Source: Sphingopyxis sp. H050
GTDB taxonomy: Bacteria > Pseudomonadota > Alphaproteobacteria > Sphingomonadales > Sphingomonadaceae
Direction: 5' to 3'
DNA length: 64,000 bases
Assembly: GCF_001468265.1 (NCBI RefSeq)
Contig: NZ_LNRZ01000001.1
Coordinates: 434,001-498,000, forward strand
Shown here: positions 10,682-19,649 of the stretch, piece after piece
How positions within the stretch are numbered: position 1 is the first letter of the stretch
Layout of the letters: each line of letters opens with the position of its first letter
Notes under the pieces: generated by a model
Database searches by the model: none
Told to the model about the DNA's origin: nothing
The model's input: the letters and a program-made list of their open reading frames with translations, nothing else
Translations under genes and position numbers: made by a program

Positions 10682-11431
10682 GTGCGCGTCTTCGATTTCT
10701 CATCGTGGCAGAGCATCGCCACCACCTTGTTCGGGCTCGCGCTCGTCACGCTGATCGGCGTCGGTATCCGGCTGATGGTCATGATGACGATCCAGCAACG
10801 CCGCGAACGGCTCAATCGTCAGATCAACGAGCGCCTGCGGACGCTGATCGCCGCCTATAAGGTGCTCGGCGGCTCGTTCACGGGCAACCTGTCGGTCGAT
10901 CCGCGCCACCTGCGCGACCTGCGGCGCGCCGGCGCGAATCAAGACGCTGCGACAGACCCGCCGACCGGCGACCGGGACGAGGGGCGGGGCAGCGAATCGG
11001 ACCGTCCGCGCCGCATCCGCGATGCGGTCGAGGCGGCGCTTTCCGACATCATCCTGCTCGGCACCGCCGAACAGGTCCGGCTGGCGGCGAGCGCGGCGCA
11101 GGAACTTGCCGAGGGCCGCCCCGTGCATGTCCACGAACTGGTCATCGCGCTGCGCGACTATATCCGCGACGCGCTCGACCTCGATCCCGTGCCTGACGAC
11201 ATCGCCATCCCCCTGCAGGGCCCGACTCGGCCATCGGGCGCCGGTGGCAAGGGCGGGGGATCCGGGCGGAGCAGCGGCGGCGCTGGCGGCGGCAGCGGCG
11301 GTGGACGCGGCGGCGGCGCGGGCGGCGGCGGAATGGGAATGGCGGGCGGCCTTGGGCTCGCGAGTGGCATGGGCCTGGCGCGCAGCGCGCCGGAGGAGGA
11401 CGATTCCGCCACCGGACAGTCCAAATCTTAA
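10682..11431 (+). CDS. Membrane-anchored protein with glycine-rich tail, unknown function
   Basis: A 249-residue protein. An N-terminal hydrophobic helix (about 8-35, SIATTLFGLALVTLIGVGIR) is followed by a basic stretch, a helical soluble region in the middle (RIRDAVEAALSDIILLGTAEQVRLAA ...) and a C-terminal tail from about 175 dominated by glycine and serine with clusters such as GGGSGGGRGGGAGGGG. I do not recognise a named family. The start is GTG at 10682 with GAAGGG about 11 bases upstream. The low-complexity tail is unusual for this neighbourhood. It lies between argG and the aldolase with no obvious functional link. Confidence 0.65.
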   Translation: MRVFDFSSWQSIATTLFGLALVTLIGVGIRLMVMMTIQQRRERLNRQINERLRTLIAAYKVLGGSFTGNLSVDPRHLRDLRRAGANQDAATDPPTGDRDEGRGSESDRPRRIRDAVEAALSDIILLGTAEQVRLAASAAQELAEGRPVHVHELVIALRDYIRDALDLDPVPDDIAIPLQGPTRPSGAGGKGGGSGRSSGGAGGGSGGGRGGGAGGGGMGMAGGLGLASGMGLARSAPEEDDSATGQSKS

Positions 11432-11473
11432 CGCGTTAGCGTGATCGCGAATCCTGCGCTAAGGGGCGCCTCC

Positions 11474-12484
11474 ATGACCGCCATGCGTTTCTTCTCGGAC
11501 AATGCTGCGACCGTCCATCCCCAGGTGATGGAGGCGCTCGCCGCCGCCAATCATGTCGACACCGCCTACGACGGCGACGCGCTCAGCCAGTCGCTCGATG
11601 CCGCCTTTTCGGACCTCTTCGAAACCGACTGCGAGGTGGTCTGGATTTCGACCGGCACCGCCGCGAACAGCATCATCCTCGCGCATTTCGTCCGGCCCTG
11701 GCAGGGCATCCTCTGTTACGAGGAAGCGCATATCGAGGTCGACGAATGCGGCGCGCCGACCTTCTATTCGGGCGGCGCGCAGTTGATGACGCTGCCGGGA
11801 CCGGGCGCGAAGATCGACACCGATGCGCTGAAGGCGCGCATCGCCGGCATCCGCAAGGACGTCCATCAGGTCCAGCCCGCGGCGATCAGCATTACCAACG
11901 CGACCGAATATGGCCTCGCCTGGCGCCCCGACGAAGTGCGCGAGATCAGCGCGATCGCGAAGGCGAGCGGGCTCAAGCTGCATATGGATGGCGCGCGCTT
12001 CGCCAATGCGGTCGCCTTCGTCGGCTGCTCGCCCGCCGATGTGACATGGCGCGCCGGGGTCGATGCGCTATCGTTTGGCTTCACCAAAAATGGGGCGATG
12101 ATGGCCGAGGCGCTCGTCTTCTTCGGCGGCAGCGGCGGCGCTGGCGTGCGCGAGCTCAAGAAGCGCGGCGGCCACCTCCTCAGCAAGGGGCGTTTCGTCG
12201 CGGCGCAGATCCGCGCGATGCTGAAGGACGATCTCTGGCTCGCAAATGCCCGCGCCGCGAACGCCGGCGCAGCCGCGCTGGCGGCCGCTTGCGGCGACCG
12301 GCTGATGTATCCGGTCGAGGCGAACGAACTGTTCCTGAGGATCAGCGCCGAGGAAGCGGCCGACCTTCGCGCCAAGGGCTTCGACTTCTACGATTGGGGC
12401 AATGGCGCCGCGCGTCTTGTCGTCAGCTGGGATCAGGACGCCGCCGCGGTCGCACCGCTCGCCGCCGCCATCGCGGCGCTATGA
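11474..12484 (+). CDS. Threonine aldolase family PLP enzyme
   Basis: A 336-residue fold type I PLP enzyme of the beta-eliminating lyase family, related to low-specificity L-threonine aldolase, which cleaves threonine to glycine and acetaldehyde. The substrate-loop start FFSDNAATVHP, the phosphate-binding STGTAAN (59-65), the PLP-aspartate in LHMDGARFANA (D172) and the PLP-lysine in FTKNG (K205) are all present. ATG 11474 is preferred over GTG 11441 because AAGGGGCG lies just upstream. The stop overlaps the start of the transporter gene as ATGA. Confidence 0.87.
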   Translation: MTAMRFFSDNAATVHPQVMEALAAANHVDTAYDGDALSQSLDAAFSDLFETDCEVVWISTGTAANSIILAHFVRPWQGILCYEEAHIEVDECGAPTFYSGGAQLMTLPGPGAKIDTDALKARIAGIRKDVHQVQPAAISITNATEYGLAWRPDEVREISAIAKASGLKLHMDGARFANAVAFVGCSPADVTWRAGVDALSFGFTKNGAMMAEALVFFGGSGGAGVRELKKRGGHLLSKGRFVAAQIRAMLKDDLWLANARAANAGAAALAAACGDRLMYPVEANELFLRISAEEAADLRAKGFDFYDWGNGAARLVVSWDQDAAAVAPLAAAIAAL

Positions 12485-13434
12485 GCCAACCCGCAACGCT
12501 CCTCCACCCTCGCGTCCTCATTCCGTTTGCGTTGGTGACGCTGATCTGGGGATCGACCTGGATCGTTATCAAGGGGCAGCTCGGCATCGTACCGCCGAGC
12601 TGGTCGGTCACCTACCGCTTTGCCGTGGCGGCGATCGCGATGTTCGCCTTCGCCATCGTCCGGCGGGAGAGGCTGTGGCTCGACGCGAAAGCCATGGCGT
12701 TCGCCATGCTGCTCGGCGTCGCCCAGTTCACCTTCAACTTCAACTTCGTCTACCGCGCCGAGCAGCATATTACCTCGGGGCTCGTCGCCGTGCTGTTCGC
12801 GCTGCTGATCGTGCCCAACACCTTGCTCGGCCGCGCGTTTCTGAAGACGCCGCTCGAAGGGCGCTTCCTCGCAGGCGCCGGCATCGCCATCGTCGGTGTG
12901 GGCCTCATGATATTGCACGAATATCGTGCCGCGGCGCTCGGTGCGGACGAGGTGATCCTCGGCACGGTGCTGACGATCGCGGGGGTGGTCAGCGCGTCGA
13001 CCGCCAACGTCATGCAGGGAACGAGGATGGCGCGGGCGCAGTCGATGGTGGTGATGATCGCCTGGGCGATGCTGTTCGGCGCGCTCGCCGACGGCAGCTA
13101 TGCGTGGATCACCACCGGGCCGCCGGTGATCGAGGCGACTGCCGGCTATCTCGGCGGGGTGCTCTACCTCGGCATCATCGCCAGCGCAGTCACCTTTCCT
13201 CTTTACTTCAACGTCATCCGCGCCGTGGGGCCGGGCCAGGCGGCCTGGTCGAGCGTGCTGATTCCGATCATCGCCATGGGATTTTCGACGGTGTTCGAGG
13301 ACTATCATTGGGCGACGCTGTCGATCGCGGGCGGCGTGGTCGCCCTGATCGGCCTGGTGATCGCCGTCGCCAAGCGGCCCGAGCGCCCCTCGGTGAGCGG
13401 CAATATGGTGTCGGTGCCGGTCGACGCGGACTAG
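12481..13434 (+). CDS. EamA-family (DMT) transporter
   Basis: A 317-residue inner membrane protein with about ten hydrophobic helices in two EamA repeats. It starts [17 protein letters not shown], a typical DMT first helix, and the second repeat includes [15 protein letters not shown] and [13 protein letters not shown]. Members export amino acids or metabolites. Its translational coupling to the threonine-aldolase-like gene suggests, as inference only, amino acid or amine export. The frame opens far upstream, but ATG 12481 at the overlapping stop is clearly the start. Its end overlaps the convergent murA by 4 bp. Confidence 0.87.
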   Translation: MSQPATLLHPRVLIPFALVTLIWGSTWIVIKGQLGIVPPSWSVTYRFAVAAIAMFAFAIVRRERLWLDAKAMAFAMLLGVAQFTFNFNFVYRAEQHITSGLVAVLFALLIVPNTLLGRAFLKTPLEGRFLAGAGIAIVGVGLMILHEYRAAALGADEVILGTVLTIAGVVSASTANVMQGTRMARAQSMVVMIAWAMLFGALADGSYAWITTGPPVIEATAGYLGGVLYLGIIASAVTFPLYFNVIRAVGPGQAAWSSVLIPIIAMGFSTVFEDYHWATLSIAGGVVALIGLVIAVAKRPERPSVSGNMVSVPVDAD

Positions 13435-14714
13435 CCCGCGCTGATCCGCTCGATATCGGCGCCGACTGCCTGCAGCTTTTCCTCGAGCCGCTCGTAACCG
13501 CGGTCGAGGTGATAGACGCGGTTGACCTCGGTCGTGCCCTGCGCCGCCAGCCCGGCGATAATCAGGCTCATCGACGCGCGAAGGTCGGTCGCCATCACCG
13601 GCGCGCCGACCAAGTGGTCGACGCCGCGGACGATCGCGGTGCGTCCCTTGACCTGGATGTCGCAGCCCATGCGCGCGAGTTCGGGAACATGCATATAGCG
13701 GTTCTCGAAAATCGTTTCGGTGAACAGCGAGGCGCCGGCGCCGAGTGTTGCCATCGCCATGAACTGCGCCTGCATGTCGGTCGCGAAGCCGGGGTAGGGC
13801 GCGGTCGATAGCGTAACCGGCTGGGCGCGGCCCGACATGGCGACGCGGATGCCGCTCTTGGTCTCCTCGACCGTCGCGCCGGCTTCGCGGAGCGCCGCGA
13901 GCGTCGCTTCCATTTCGTCGGCCTTCGCGCCGACCAGCTCGACGTCGCCCTCGGTAATGACGGCGGCGCAGGCATAGCTGCCCGCCTCGATGCGGTCGGC
14001 CATCACGCGGTACGTCGCGCCGTGCAGGCGATCGACGCCTTCGATCGTCAGCGTCTCGGTGCCGATGCCGTCGATATGCGCGCCCATCGCGACGAGGCAG
14101 TTGCACAGGTCGACGATCTCCGGCTCGCGCGCGGCATTTTCGAGGACGCAGGTTCCGCCGGCGAGCACTGCCGCCATGACGGCGTTCTCGGTCGCGCCGA
14201 CCGAGACGACGGGGAAGGTATATTTGCCGCCCTTGAGGCGTCCGCCGGGCGCGACCGCCTTCACATAGCCCGATGCCAGTTCGATCTCGGCGCCGAAGGC
14301 TTCCAGCGCCTTCAGATGCAGGTCGATCGGGCGGTTGCCGATCGCGCAGCCGCCGGGCAGCGACACGGTCGCCTCGCCCGCGCGCGCGAGCAGCGGGCCG
14401 AGGACGAGGATCGACGCGCGCATCTTGCGGACGATGTCATAGGGCGCGACGGTCGACGTCAGCGTCGTCGCCCGCGCGGTCATCACGCGGCCGAAATCTT
14501 CGGGGCGCGACCCTTCGATTGTCGTCGAGCAACCGAGCTGGTTGAGCAGGTGGCCGAAGCCGTCGACGTCGGCGAGCCGCGGCAGGTTGCGCAGCGTCAG
14601 CGGCTCGTCGGTGAGCAGCGCGCAAGGGAGCAGGGTCAGCGCCGCATTCTTCGCGCCGGAGATGGGAATACGGCCCTTGAGTCGCTGGCCGCCGCGAATG
14701 ACGATTTGATCCAT
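13431..14714 (-). CDS. murA: UDP-N-acetylglucosamine 1-carboxyvinyltransferase
   Basis: MurA transfers enolpyruvate from PEP to UDP-GlcNAc, the first committed step of peptidoglycan synthesis. The 427-residue protein begins with the family motif [19 protein letters not shown]. It has the catalytic cysteine at C123 in [15 protein letters not shown], so it should be fosfomycin-sensitive at the target level, and ends with a [11 protein letters not shown] segment typical of MurA. A single gene with a 362-bp space upstream. Confidence 0.96.
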   Translation of the reverse strand: MDQIVIRGGQRLKGRIPISGAKNAALTLLPCALLTDEPLTLRNLPRLADVDGFGHLLNQLGCSTTIEGSRPEDFGRVMTARATTLTSTVAPYDIVRKMRASILVLGPLLARAGEATVSLPGGCAIGNRPIDLHLKALEAFGAEIELASGYVKAVAPGGRLKGGKYTFPVVSVGATENAVMAAVLAGGTCVLENAAREPEIVDLCNCLVAMGAHIDGIGTETLTIEGVDRLHGATYRVMADRIEAGSYACAAVITEGDVELVGAKADEMEATLAALREAGATVEETKSGIRVAMSGRAQPVTLSTAPYPGFATDMQAQFMAMATLGAGASLFTETIFENRYMHVPELARMGCDIQVKGRTAIVRGVDHLVGAPVMATDLRASMSLIIAGLAAQGTTEVNRVYHLDRGYERLEEKLQAVGADIERISAG

Positions 14715-15076
14715 CGAACGTCCTTAGCGCATGCGCGAAAGCGCGCAAGCCGATGCCGCGATCACCCTTAAAGCGACAAGGGACACCGATGAACGCATCC
14801 GTTTGTTTCCTTTGTCCCTTTATCCCGGGGCCTCGGGAGATCGCCAACGCTCCAAAAGCCCCGCATGCGCGGATCGGAACTGTGACTTTGTGACTTTTTG
14901 GTGCGTCGCGGCGCTGCGGCGGAATATCCGTTAAGCATGGCCGGATACTGTAGGAAAGCCCCATCGACGCGCACTTTCGAAGATGGCGCCAGCGGCTGAA
15001 ATGTGAAACACTTCGCATCGATCGTCGAAGGAAAAGAGGACTGTAGGGCACAGAATTCAACCGGGGAGAGATAGCT
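14715..15076. other. Intergenic space between divergent murA and DUF3011 genes
   Basis: No gene is apparent in these 362 bp. There is a small palindrome TCCCG-N6-CGGGA at 14823-14838 and a perfect tandem 8-mer TGTGACTT twice at 14881-14896 followed by a T-run. The space must contain the promoters of both divergent genes, but no convincing sigma-70 pair was found. GGGGAGAGA at 15063-15071 is the ribosome binding site of the DUF3011 gene. Confidence 0.5.
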
Positions 15077-16039
15077 ATGCGCAATCCAGTCGTAACCGCG
15101 GTCACCGCCGCCTCGTTCGTCGCCAGCCAGCTTGCCGTCCCGGCCTTTGCCCAGACCCCTTATCCCTATCCGCCGCCGACCGGATCGCCGGGCTATAATC
15201 AGGGTTGGGCGGGCACGATCCGCTGCGAATCCTATGGCAATCGCCAGCAACGCTGTAATGTCCGCACCGACAATCGCGTCGAGCTGGTCCGCGTCATCGG
15301 CGGGCGCTGCTCGAAGGGGCGCGATTGGGGTTTCGACGCCGACGGCATCTGGGTATCGGGCGGGTGCCGCGCCGAGTTTCGCTATGGCTACGCCGGCGGC
15401 ACCTATCCCGGCAATGATTTCGCAGGAACGCTTCGCTGCGAGTCGCGCGGCAATCGTTACGAACAATGCGCGGTGCAGACCAATGGCCGCGTCGAACTCC
15501 TCCGCAAGCTCGGCGGCAAATGCAACGCCGGGCGGCAATGGGGCTATGGCGCCGATTATATCTGGGTGACCAGCGGCTGCCGCGCCGAATTCGGATACGG
15601 CTATGCCAATCTGACGCCGCTGCCGGGGCCCGAGCCCGAAAAGAAGAAGGGGCCGAGCACCGGGCTGATCATCGGCGGCATCGTCGTCGCGGGCGGTCTG
15701 CTGGCGCTGCTCGCGAGCAAGAAGAAAAAGGCCGACGGGACCGAAGAGGCGGCGACGACCAATCCGTCGGGCCCGCCTGCGACGCTCAGCGCAAATCTGA
15801 ACAGCCTGCCGGCGGCGTCGCGTCCGTCGGTGCTCAATTGCTTCAACGACGCCGCGCGGCAGATCGGCGCGACCGGCGGGACCAGGCTGTCGTATGACAA
15901 GCTCGTCTCGCTCGAACAAGGCAACGGCGGCTGGCGCATCCGCGCCGCGATGACCGCAACCTATCCGAGCGGCTCGCAGTCGATCGAAATGTACTGCCGC
16001 GCGACGCCGAACGAGATCATCCAGCTCGATTTCAGCTGA
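15077..16039 (+). CDS. Exported protein with two DUF3011 repeats and a single membrane helix
   Basis: A 320-residue protein. A signal peptide (1-25, ending AFA) is followed by a Pro/Tyr-rich linker and two DUF3011 copies. Each has IRCES or LRCES, cysteines, NRVELVR or GRVELLR, a GG.C...WG pattern and a GCRAEF end (about 47-113 and 116-182). A transmembrane stretch follows (about 203-222, LIIGGIVVAGGLLALLA) with a KKKK stop, then a C-terminal domain of unknown type. DUF3011 proteins are envelope proteins of unknown role. The paired cysteines suggest disulfides formed in the periplasm. Confidence 0.85.
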   Translation: MRNPVVTAVTAASFVASQLAVPAFAQTPYPYPPPTGSPGYNQGWAGTIRCESYGNRQQRCNVRTDNRVELVRVIGGRCSKGRDWGFDADGIWVSGGCRAEFRYGYAGGTYPGNDFAGTLRCESRGNRYEQCAVQTNGRVELLRKLGGKCNAGRQWGYGADYIWVTSGCRAEFGYGYANLTPLPGPEPEKKKGPSTGLIIGGIVVAGGLLALLASKKKKADGTEEAATTNPSGPPATLSANLNSLPAASRPSVLNCFNDAARQIGATGGTRLSYDKLVSLEQGNGGWRIRAAMTATYPSGSQSIEMYCRATPNEIIQLDFS

Positions 16040-16062
16040 GCGAGCGGGGCGCGGCGTCCGTT

Positions 16063-16181
16063 TTGGGGTGGGGAGTGGAGGTTAAAATAGTCCGTCGCCC
16101 CCGCGAAGGCGGGGGCCGTAGTCGGCCTTGCGTAACGGCTCCAGCGGCCCCCGCCTTCGCGGGGGCGACGGCAACTTCCGG
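16063..16181. repeat. Dispersed fold-back intergenic repeat, copy 2 (intact arms)
   Basis: Same 119-bp element as 6997-7115. Here the arms 16092-16117 and 16146-16171 are perfect 26-bp inverted repeats around a 28-base loop, and the block begins with TTGGGGTGGGGAG. No coding capacity. The rest of 16040-16317 holds a further partial palindrome beginning CGTCATCCCGAGC at 16206. Confidence 0.85.
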
Positions 16182-16317
16182 CCGTCACCGCACATTCCCC
16201 GCCTTCGTCATCCCGAGCTTGACGCGGGACCGCGCCTTTCCTTCAATATCGGCTGCCCCGGATCCCATCGGACGGCCATGGGCCGGGTCCGAGCGAGGCA
16301 GTTGGAAAGATGAGACG

Positions 16318-16695
16318 ATGACGAACCCCGCTGCGCCCTATCATGCGCATATCTATTACGATCCCGCCGAACGGCCCGCCGCGGTTGCGCTGCGCGATGC
16401 GTTCGGGGGTGATCCCGCGATCCTGTTCGTCGGGGCGCTGACCGATGGCGCGGCGGGGCCGCATCCGATTGCGCAATATGAGGTGCATTTCCTGGCGGCC
16501 CACCGATCTGCGGTCGTGGCGGCGATCGAGGCGACGGGGCTGCGCGCGCTGGTGCATCCGCTGACCGACGACGATGTCGCCGATCACACCAGCCTGGCGC
16601 ACTGGATCGGCGAGCCTGTGGAGCTCGACTTGACGGTGCTCGATCCGCCGGGGGTGAATCAGGGGATTCCGCGGTTCGGGAAGGCGGATTTTTAG
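16318..16695 (+). CDS. DOPA 4,5-dioxygenase family protein
   Basis: A 125-residue protein of the small DOPA-dioxygenase family (PF08883). It has the family histidine motifs YHAHIYYDP near the N-terminus, YEVHFLAAHR in the centre and HTSLAHWIGEPVELDL toward the end. Characterised members cleave catechol rings such as DOPA at the 4,5 bond; the bacterial substrates are mostly unknown. The gene starts at ATG 16318 with GGAAAGATGAGA upstream and is convergent with hisZ. Confidence 0.85.
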   Translation: MTNPAAPYHAHIYYDPAERPAAVALRDAFGGDPAILFVGALTDGAAGPHPIAQYEVHFLAAHRSAVVAAIEATGLRALVHPLTDDDVADHTSLAHWIGEPVELDLTVLDPPGVNQGIPRFGKADF

Positions 16696-16717
16696 CTTGG
16701 GCTCTTTGGAGTGGGTC

Positions 16718-17833
16718 TCAGGCCTGGACCGGGCCGTCGGCCGTGAGGCGGTAGCCGCAGCCCAGCGTGCGCGCCTCGTCCGCGTCCGACAGCGCCGCGA
16801 TCGTCTGCCAGCCGTCGGCGCGCAGGCTCGCTGCGAGTGCGGGGTCGTGGCCGAGGGGGAGGAAGATGCGGCGTTCGGCCTCGTCCTCGGCGCCGAGGCC
16901 GTCGTCGATCAGCGGGTCGGGATAGAGCGAAAAGCCGACCGCGGGCTCTTCCTGCTCGTCACCGACCGGGATCGCATAGCCGCCGCCGCGGCCGATCGCG
17001 TCACCCTGGCCGGGGACGAATATCTGGAAGCCGAACCAGCTTTGATAGGCGAAGCCGTGGCGTTCGGTCGGGTCGAGGGTCAGGTTGACGCGGCCCCGGA
17101 TCGGCGCGGCGATCGCTTCGAGCGCGTCGATCCGCGTCGACAGGACGCCCGTCGTGTCGAAGGTGCGCAGGTCGGCGATGGCGCGGTCGAACGGGCCGGT
17201 GGCGCGCAGCAAGGGCAGATAGGCCTCGGCGCCGATCCGCACGAGCGCGCCCGCATCCTTGGCATCAAGTTCGTCGCGCAGCGCGTCGAGGCTGGCGGCG
17301 ACCGGCAGCGGCCCGCCCGCGAGCAGGTCGACGACGTCGGGCACGGTGAAGTCGATCGTCACCGGGCCGATCCCCGCCGCATCGAGCGCGTCGATCATCA
17401 CCGTCACGATCTCGCGTGCCGCGGCGACGCTGTCGCTGCCGATCAGTTCGGCGCCGACCTGAAGCATTTCGCGCGCGGGGCGAAGCTGGCTCGCGCGCAG
17501 CTTCACGACCTGGCCGGCATAGCAGAGGCGCAGCGGGCGCGGTGCATGGGCAAGCAGCGAGGTCGCGATGCGGCCGACCTGCCGCGTGATGTCGGGGCGC
17601 AGCGCGAGGGTGCGCTGCGACACCGGATCGGTGAAGCGCAGAAGGTCGCGCGCGCTGCGGTCGTCGTCGCCGCCCAGCGTCTCGCGGAACTCGGCGAGCG
17701 GCGGCGCGACGCGGCCATAGCCGTGCGCGCGCATCGCATCGACAAGCGCGCGCGTGACGCGCGACGCGGCCTCGGCCTGCGCGGGCAGGCGGTCGCGGAG
17801 GCCTTCGGGCAGCAGGGCAGGGGCCTTGGTCAT
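16718..17833 (-). CDS. hisZ: ATP phosphoribosyltransferase regulatory subunit
   Basis: HisZ is a histidyl-tRNA-synthetase-like subunit that is needed with short-form HisG for the first step of histidine synthesis. The 371-residue protein begins LLPEGLRDRLPAQAE and carries the class II synthetase-like motif 2 region (LALRPDITRQVGRIA ... RLCYAGQVVKL), without the anticodon-binding domain of a true HisRS. hisG is not adjacent. The gene follows serA on the same strand after 143 bp that contain a palindromic repeat. Confidence 0.88.
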   Translation of the reverse strand: MTKAPALLPEGLRDRLPAQAEAASRVTRALVDAMRAHGYGRVAPPLAEFRETLGGDDDRSARDLLRFTDPVSQRTLALRPDITRQVGRIATSLLAHAPRPLRLCYAGQVVKLRASQLRPAREMLQVGAELIGSDSVAAAREIVTVMIDALDAAGIGPVTIDFTVPDVVDLLAGGPLPVAASLDALRDELDAKDAGALVRIGAEAYLPLLRATGPFDRAIADLRTFDTTGVLSTRIDALEAIAAPIRGRVNLTLDPTERHGFAYQSWFGFQIFVPGQGDAIGRGGGYAIPVGDEQEEPAVGFSLYPDPLIDDGLGAEDEAERRIFLPLGHDPALAASLRADGWQTIAALSDADEARTLGCGYRLTADGPVQA

Positions 17834-17877
17834 CGATTGCGGCCTTTAGGATGGTCTAAGGCGGTCAACAATCCCGA

Positions 17878-17965
17878 ATTCCGTTCGCATCGAGCGCAGT
17901 CGAGATGCCGCGAGGGCAAACACCGACGATGGGTGTCTCGACTTCGCTCGACACGAACGGGATTG
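17878..17965. repeat. Long imperfect palindrome between hisZ and serA
   Basis: The left arm, including CCGTTCGCATCGAGCGCAGT, pairs imperfectly with the right arm, including CTCGACTTCGCTCGACACGA, across about 20 bases. It has the form of the intergenic palindromic repeats that recur in this window and could stabilise or terminate the serA transcript. Confidence 0.6.
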
Positions 17966-17976
17966 AGAGGCGGGCT

Positions 17977-19563
17977 TTAAAACTTCAAACCCTTTACCGT
18001 CTTCACGCCGGGCAACTGGCAAAGCTGCCACAGCAAAGGCTCGGGCATCGGCGAGTCGAGGCTCAAAAGCAGCACCGCTTCGCCGCCCGCGGCGCGGCGG
18101 CCGAGGTGGAAGGTGCCGATGTTGAGCCCGGCGTCGCCGAGCGTCGTGCCGATGCGGCCGATGAAGCCCGGCGCATCCTCGTTGACGATGTAGAGCATGT
18201 GGCCGTCGAGGTCGGCCTCGACCTTGATCCCGAACATCTCGACGAGGCGCGGGTCGCCGTTGCTGAACAGGGTGCCCGCGACCGAGCGGTCGCCGGCTTC
18301 GGTGGCGACGGTGACGCGGACGAGCGTGTGGTAATCGCCGTCGCGGTCGTGGCGCACTTCGCGGACGTCGAGGCCGCGTTCGCGCGCGAGGTGCGGGGCG
18401 TTGACCATGTTCACCGCGTCCGAATAGCGGCGCATCAGGCCGGTGAGCACCGCGGCGGTGATCGGCTTGAGGTTGAGCTCGGCCGCCGCGCCCTCGACTT
18501 CGATCGAGATCTTGGCGAGATTGTCGTGCGCGAGCTGGCCGACCAGGCTGCCCAGCTTTTCGGCGAGCGCCATATAGGGGCGCAGCTTGGGCGCTTCCTC
18601 GGCCGACAGGCTGGGGACGTTCAGCGCGTTGGTGATGCCGCCGGTGAGCAGATAGTCGCTGATCTGCTCGGCCACCTGGATGGCGACGTTGACCTGCGCC
18701 TCGTCGGTCGAGGCGCCGAGATGCGGGGTGCAGATGAAGTTCGGCGTGCCGAACAGCGGATGGTCGGCGGCGGGCGGCTCGGTCTGGAACACGTCGAGCG
18801 CGGCGCCGGCGACGTGGCCCGATTCGAGCGCGTCCTTCAGCGCCGCCTCGTCGATCAACCCGCCGCGCGCGCAATTGATGATACGCACGCCCTTTTTGGC
18901 CTTGGCGAGATTTTCCTTCGACAGGATGTTGCGCGTCTGGTCGGTCAGCGGCGTGTGCAGCGTGATGAAGTCGGCCTTGGCGAGCAAGGTGTCGAGATCG
19001 GCCTTTTCGACACCGAGTTCGATCGCGCGCTCGGGGGTCAGGAAGGGGTCGAAGGCGACGACCTTCATGCGGAGGCCGAGGGCGCGCTCGGCGACGATGC
19101 TGCCGATGTTGCCGCAGCCGATCAGGCCGAGCGTCTTCGACGTCAGCTCGACGCCCATGAAGTCGTTCTTCGGCCATTTGCCCGCCTGTGTGCCCGCGTT
19201 GGCTTCGGGAATCTGGCGGGCGAGGGCGAACATCATCGCGATCGCATGTTCGGCGGTGGTGATGCTGTTGCCGAAGGGGGTGTTCATCACGATGACGCCC
19301 TGCTTCGACGCCGCGGGAATGTCGACATTGTCGACGCCGATCCCGGCGCGGCCGACGACTTTCAGGTTCGTGGCGGCGGCGAGGACGTCGGCGGTGACCT
19401 TGGTGGCCGAACGGATCGCAAGGCCGTCATAGTCGCCGATCATCGCGATCAGCTCGTCCTTGGTCTTGCCGGTGATGACGTCGACGTCGATGCCGCGCTC
19501 CTTGAAAATCGCGGCGGCTTTGGGGTCCATCTTGTCGCTGATGAGGACTTTGGGTGCGGTCAT
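17977..19563 (-). CDS. serA: D-3-phosphoglycerate dehydrogenase
   Basis: SerA oxidises 3-phosphoglycerate, the entry step of serine synthesis. The 528-residue protein is the long form: NAD-binding motif GLIGCGNIGS, catalytic arginine in NCARGGLIDE, catalytic histidine in CTPHLGAST, then the ASB (intervening) domain and a C-terminal ACT domain (YIVNEDAPGFIGRIGTTL) for serine feedback. The open frame runs through to 20238, but the first 225 codons are out-of-frame serC sequence; ATG 19563 matches the family start MTAPKVLISDKMD. It follows serC by 86 bp that hold a palindromic repeat. Confidence 0.96.
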   Translation of the reverse strand: MTAPKVLISDKMDPKAAAIFKERGIDVDVITGKTKDELIAMIGDYDGLAIRSATKVTADVLAAATNLKVVGRAGIGVDNVDIPAASKQGVIVMNTPFGNSITTAEHAIAMMFALARQIPEANAGTQAGKWPKNDFMGVELTSKTLGLIGCGNIGSIVAERALGLRMKVVAFDPFLTPERAIELGVEKADLDTLLAKADFITLHTPLTDQTRNILSKENLAKAKKGVRIINCARGGLIDEAALKDALESGHVAGAALDVFQTEPPAADHPLFGTPNFICTPHLGASTDEAQVNVAIQVAEQISDYLLTGGITNALNVPSLSAEEAPKLRPYMALAEKLGSLVGQLAHDNLAKISIEVEGAAAELNLKPITAAVLTGLMRRYSDAVNMVNAPHLARERGLDVREVRHDRDGDYHTLVRVTVATEAGDRSVAGTLFSNGDPRLVEMFGIKVEADLDGHMLYIVNEDAPGFIGRIGTTLGDAGLNIGTFHLGRRAAGGEAVLLLSLDSPMPEPLLWQLCQLPGVKTVKGLKF

Positions 19564-19578
19564 GTCATTTTCTCCGTC

Positions 19579-19645
19579 ATCCCAGCGAAAGCTGGGATCG
19601 TTGGGAATGGGGATGATCGATAGCGGTCCCAGCTTTCGCTGGGAC
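19579..19645. repeat. Palindromic repeat between serC and serA
   Basis: Two small hairpins, CCCAGCGAAAGCTGGG (19581-19596) and CCCAGCTTTCGCTGGG (19628-19643), are also inverted copies of each other, so the whole unit can fold as one long stem. It lies inside a probable serC-serA transcript and could affect mRNA processing or relative expression. Confidence 0.75.
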
Positions 19646-19649
19646 GACG

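Noticed and set aside
11746..12480. Upstream extension of the EamA transporter frame
   Set aside because: It overlaps the threonine-aldolase-like gene in another frame and has Arg-rich shadow composition; ATG 12481 coincides with the upstream stop.
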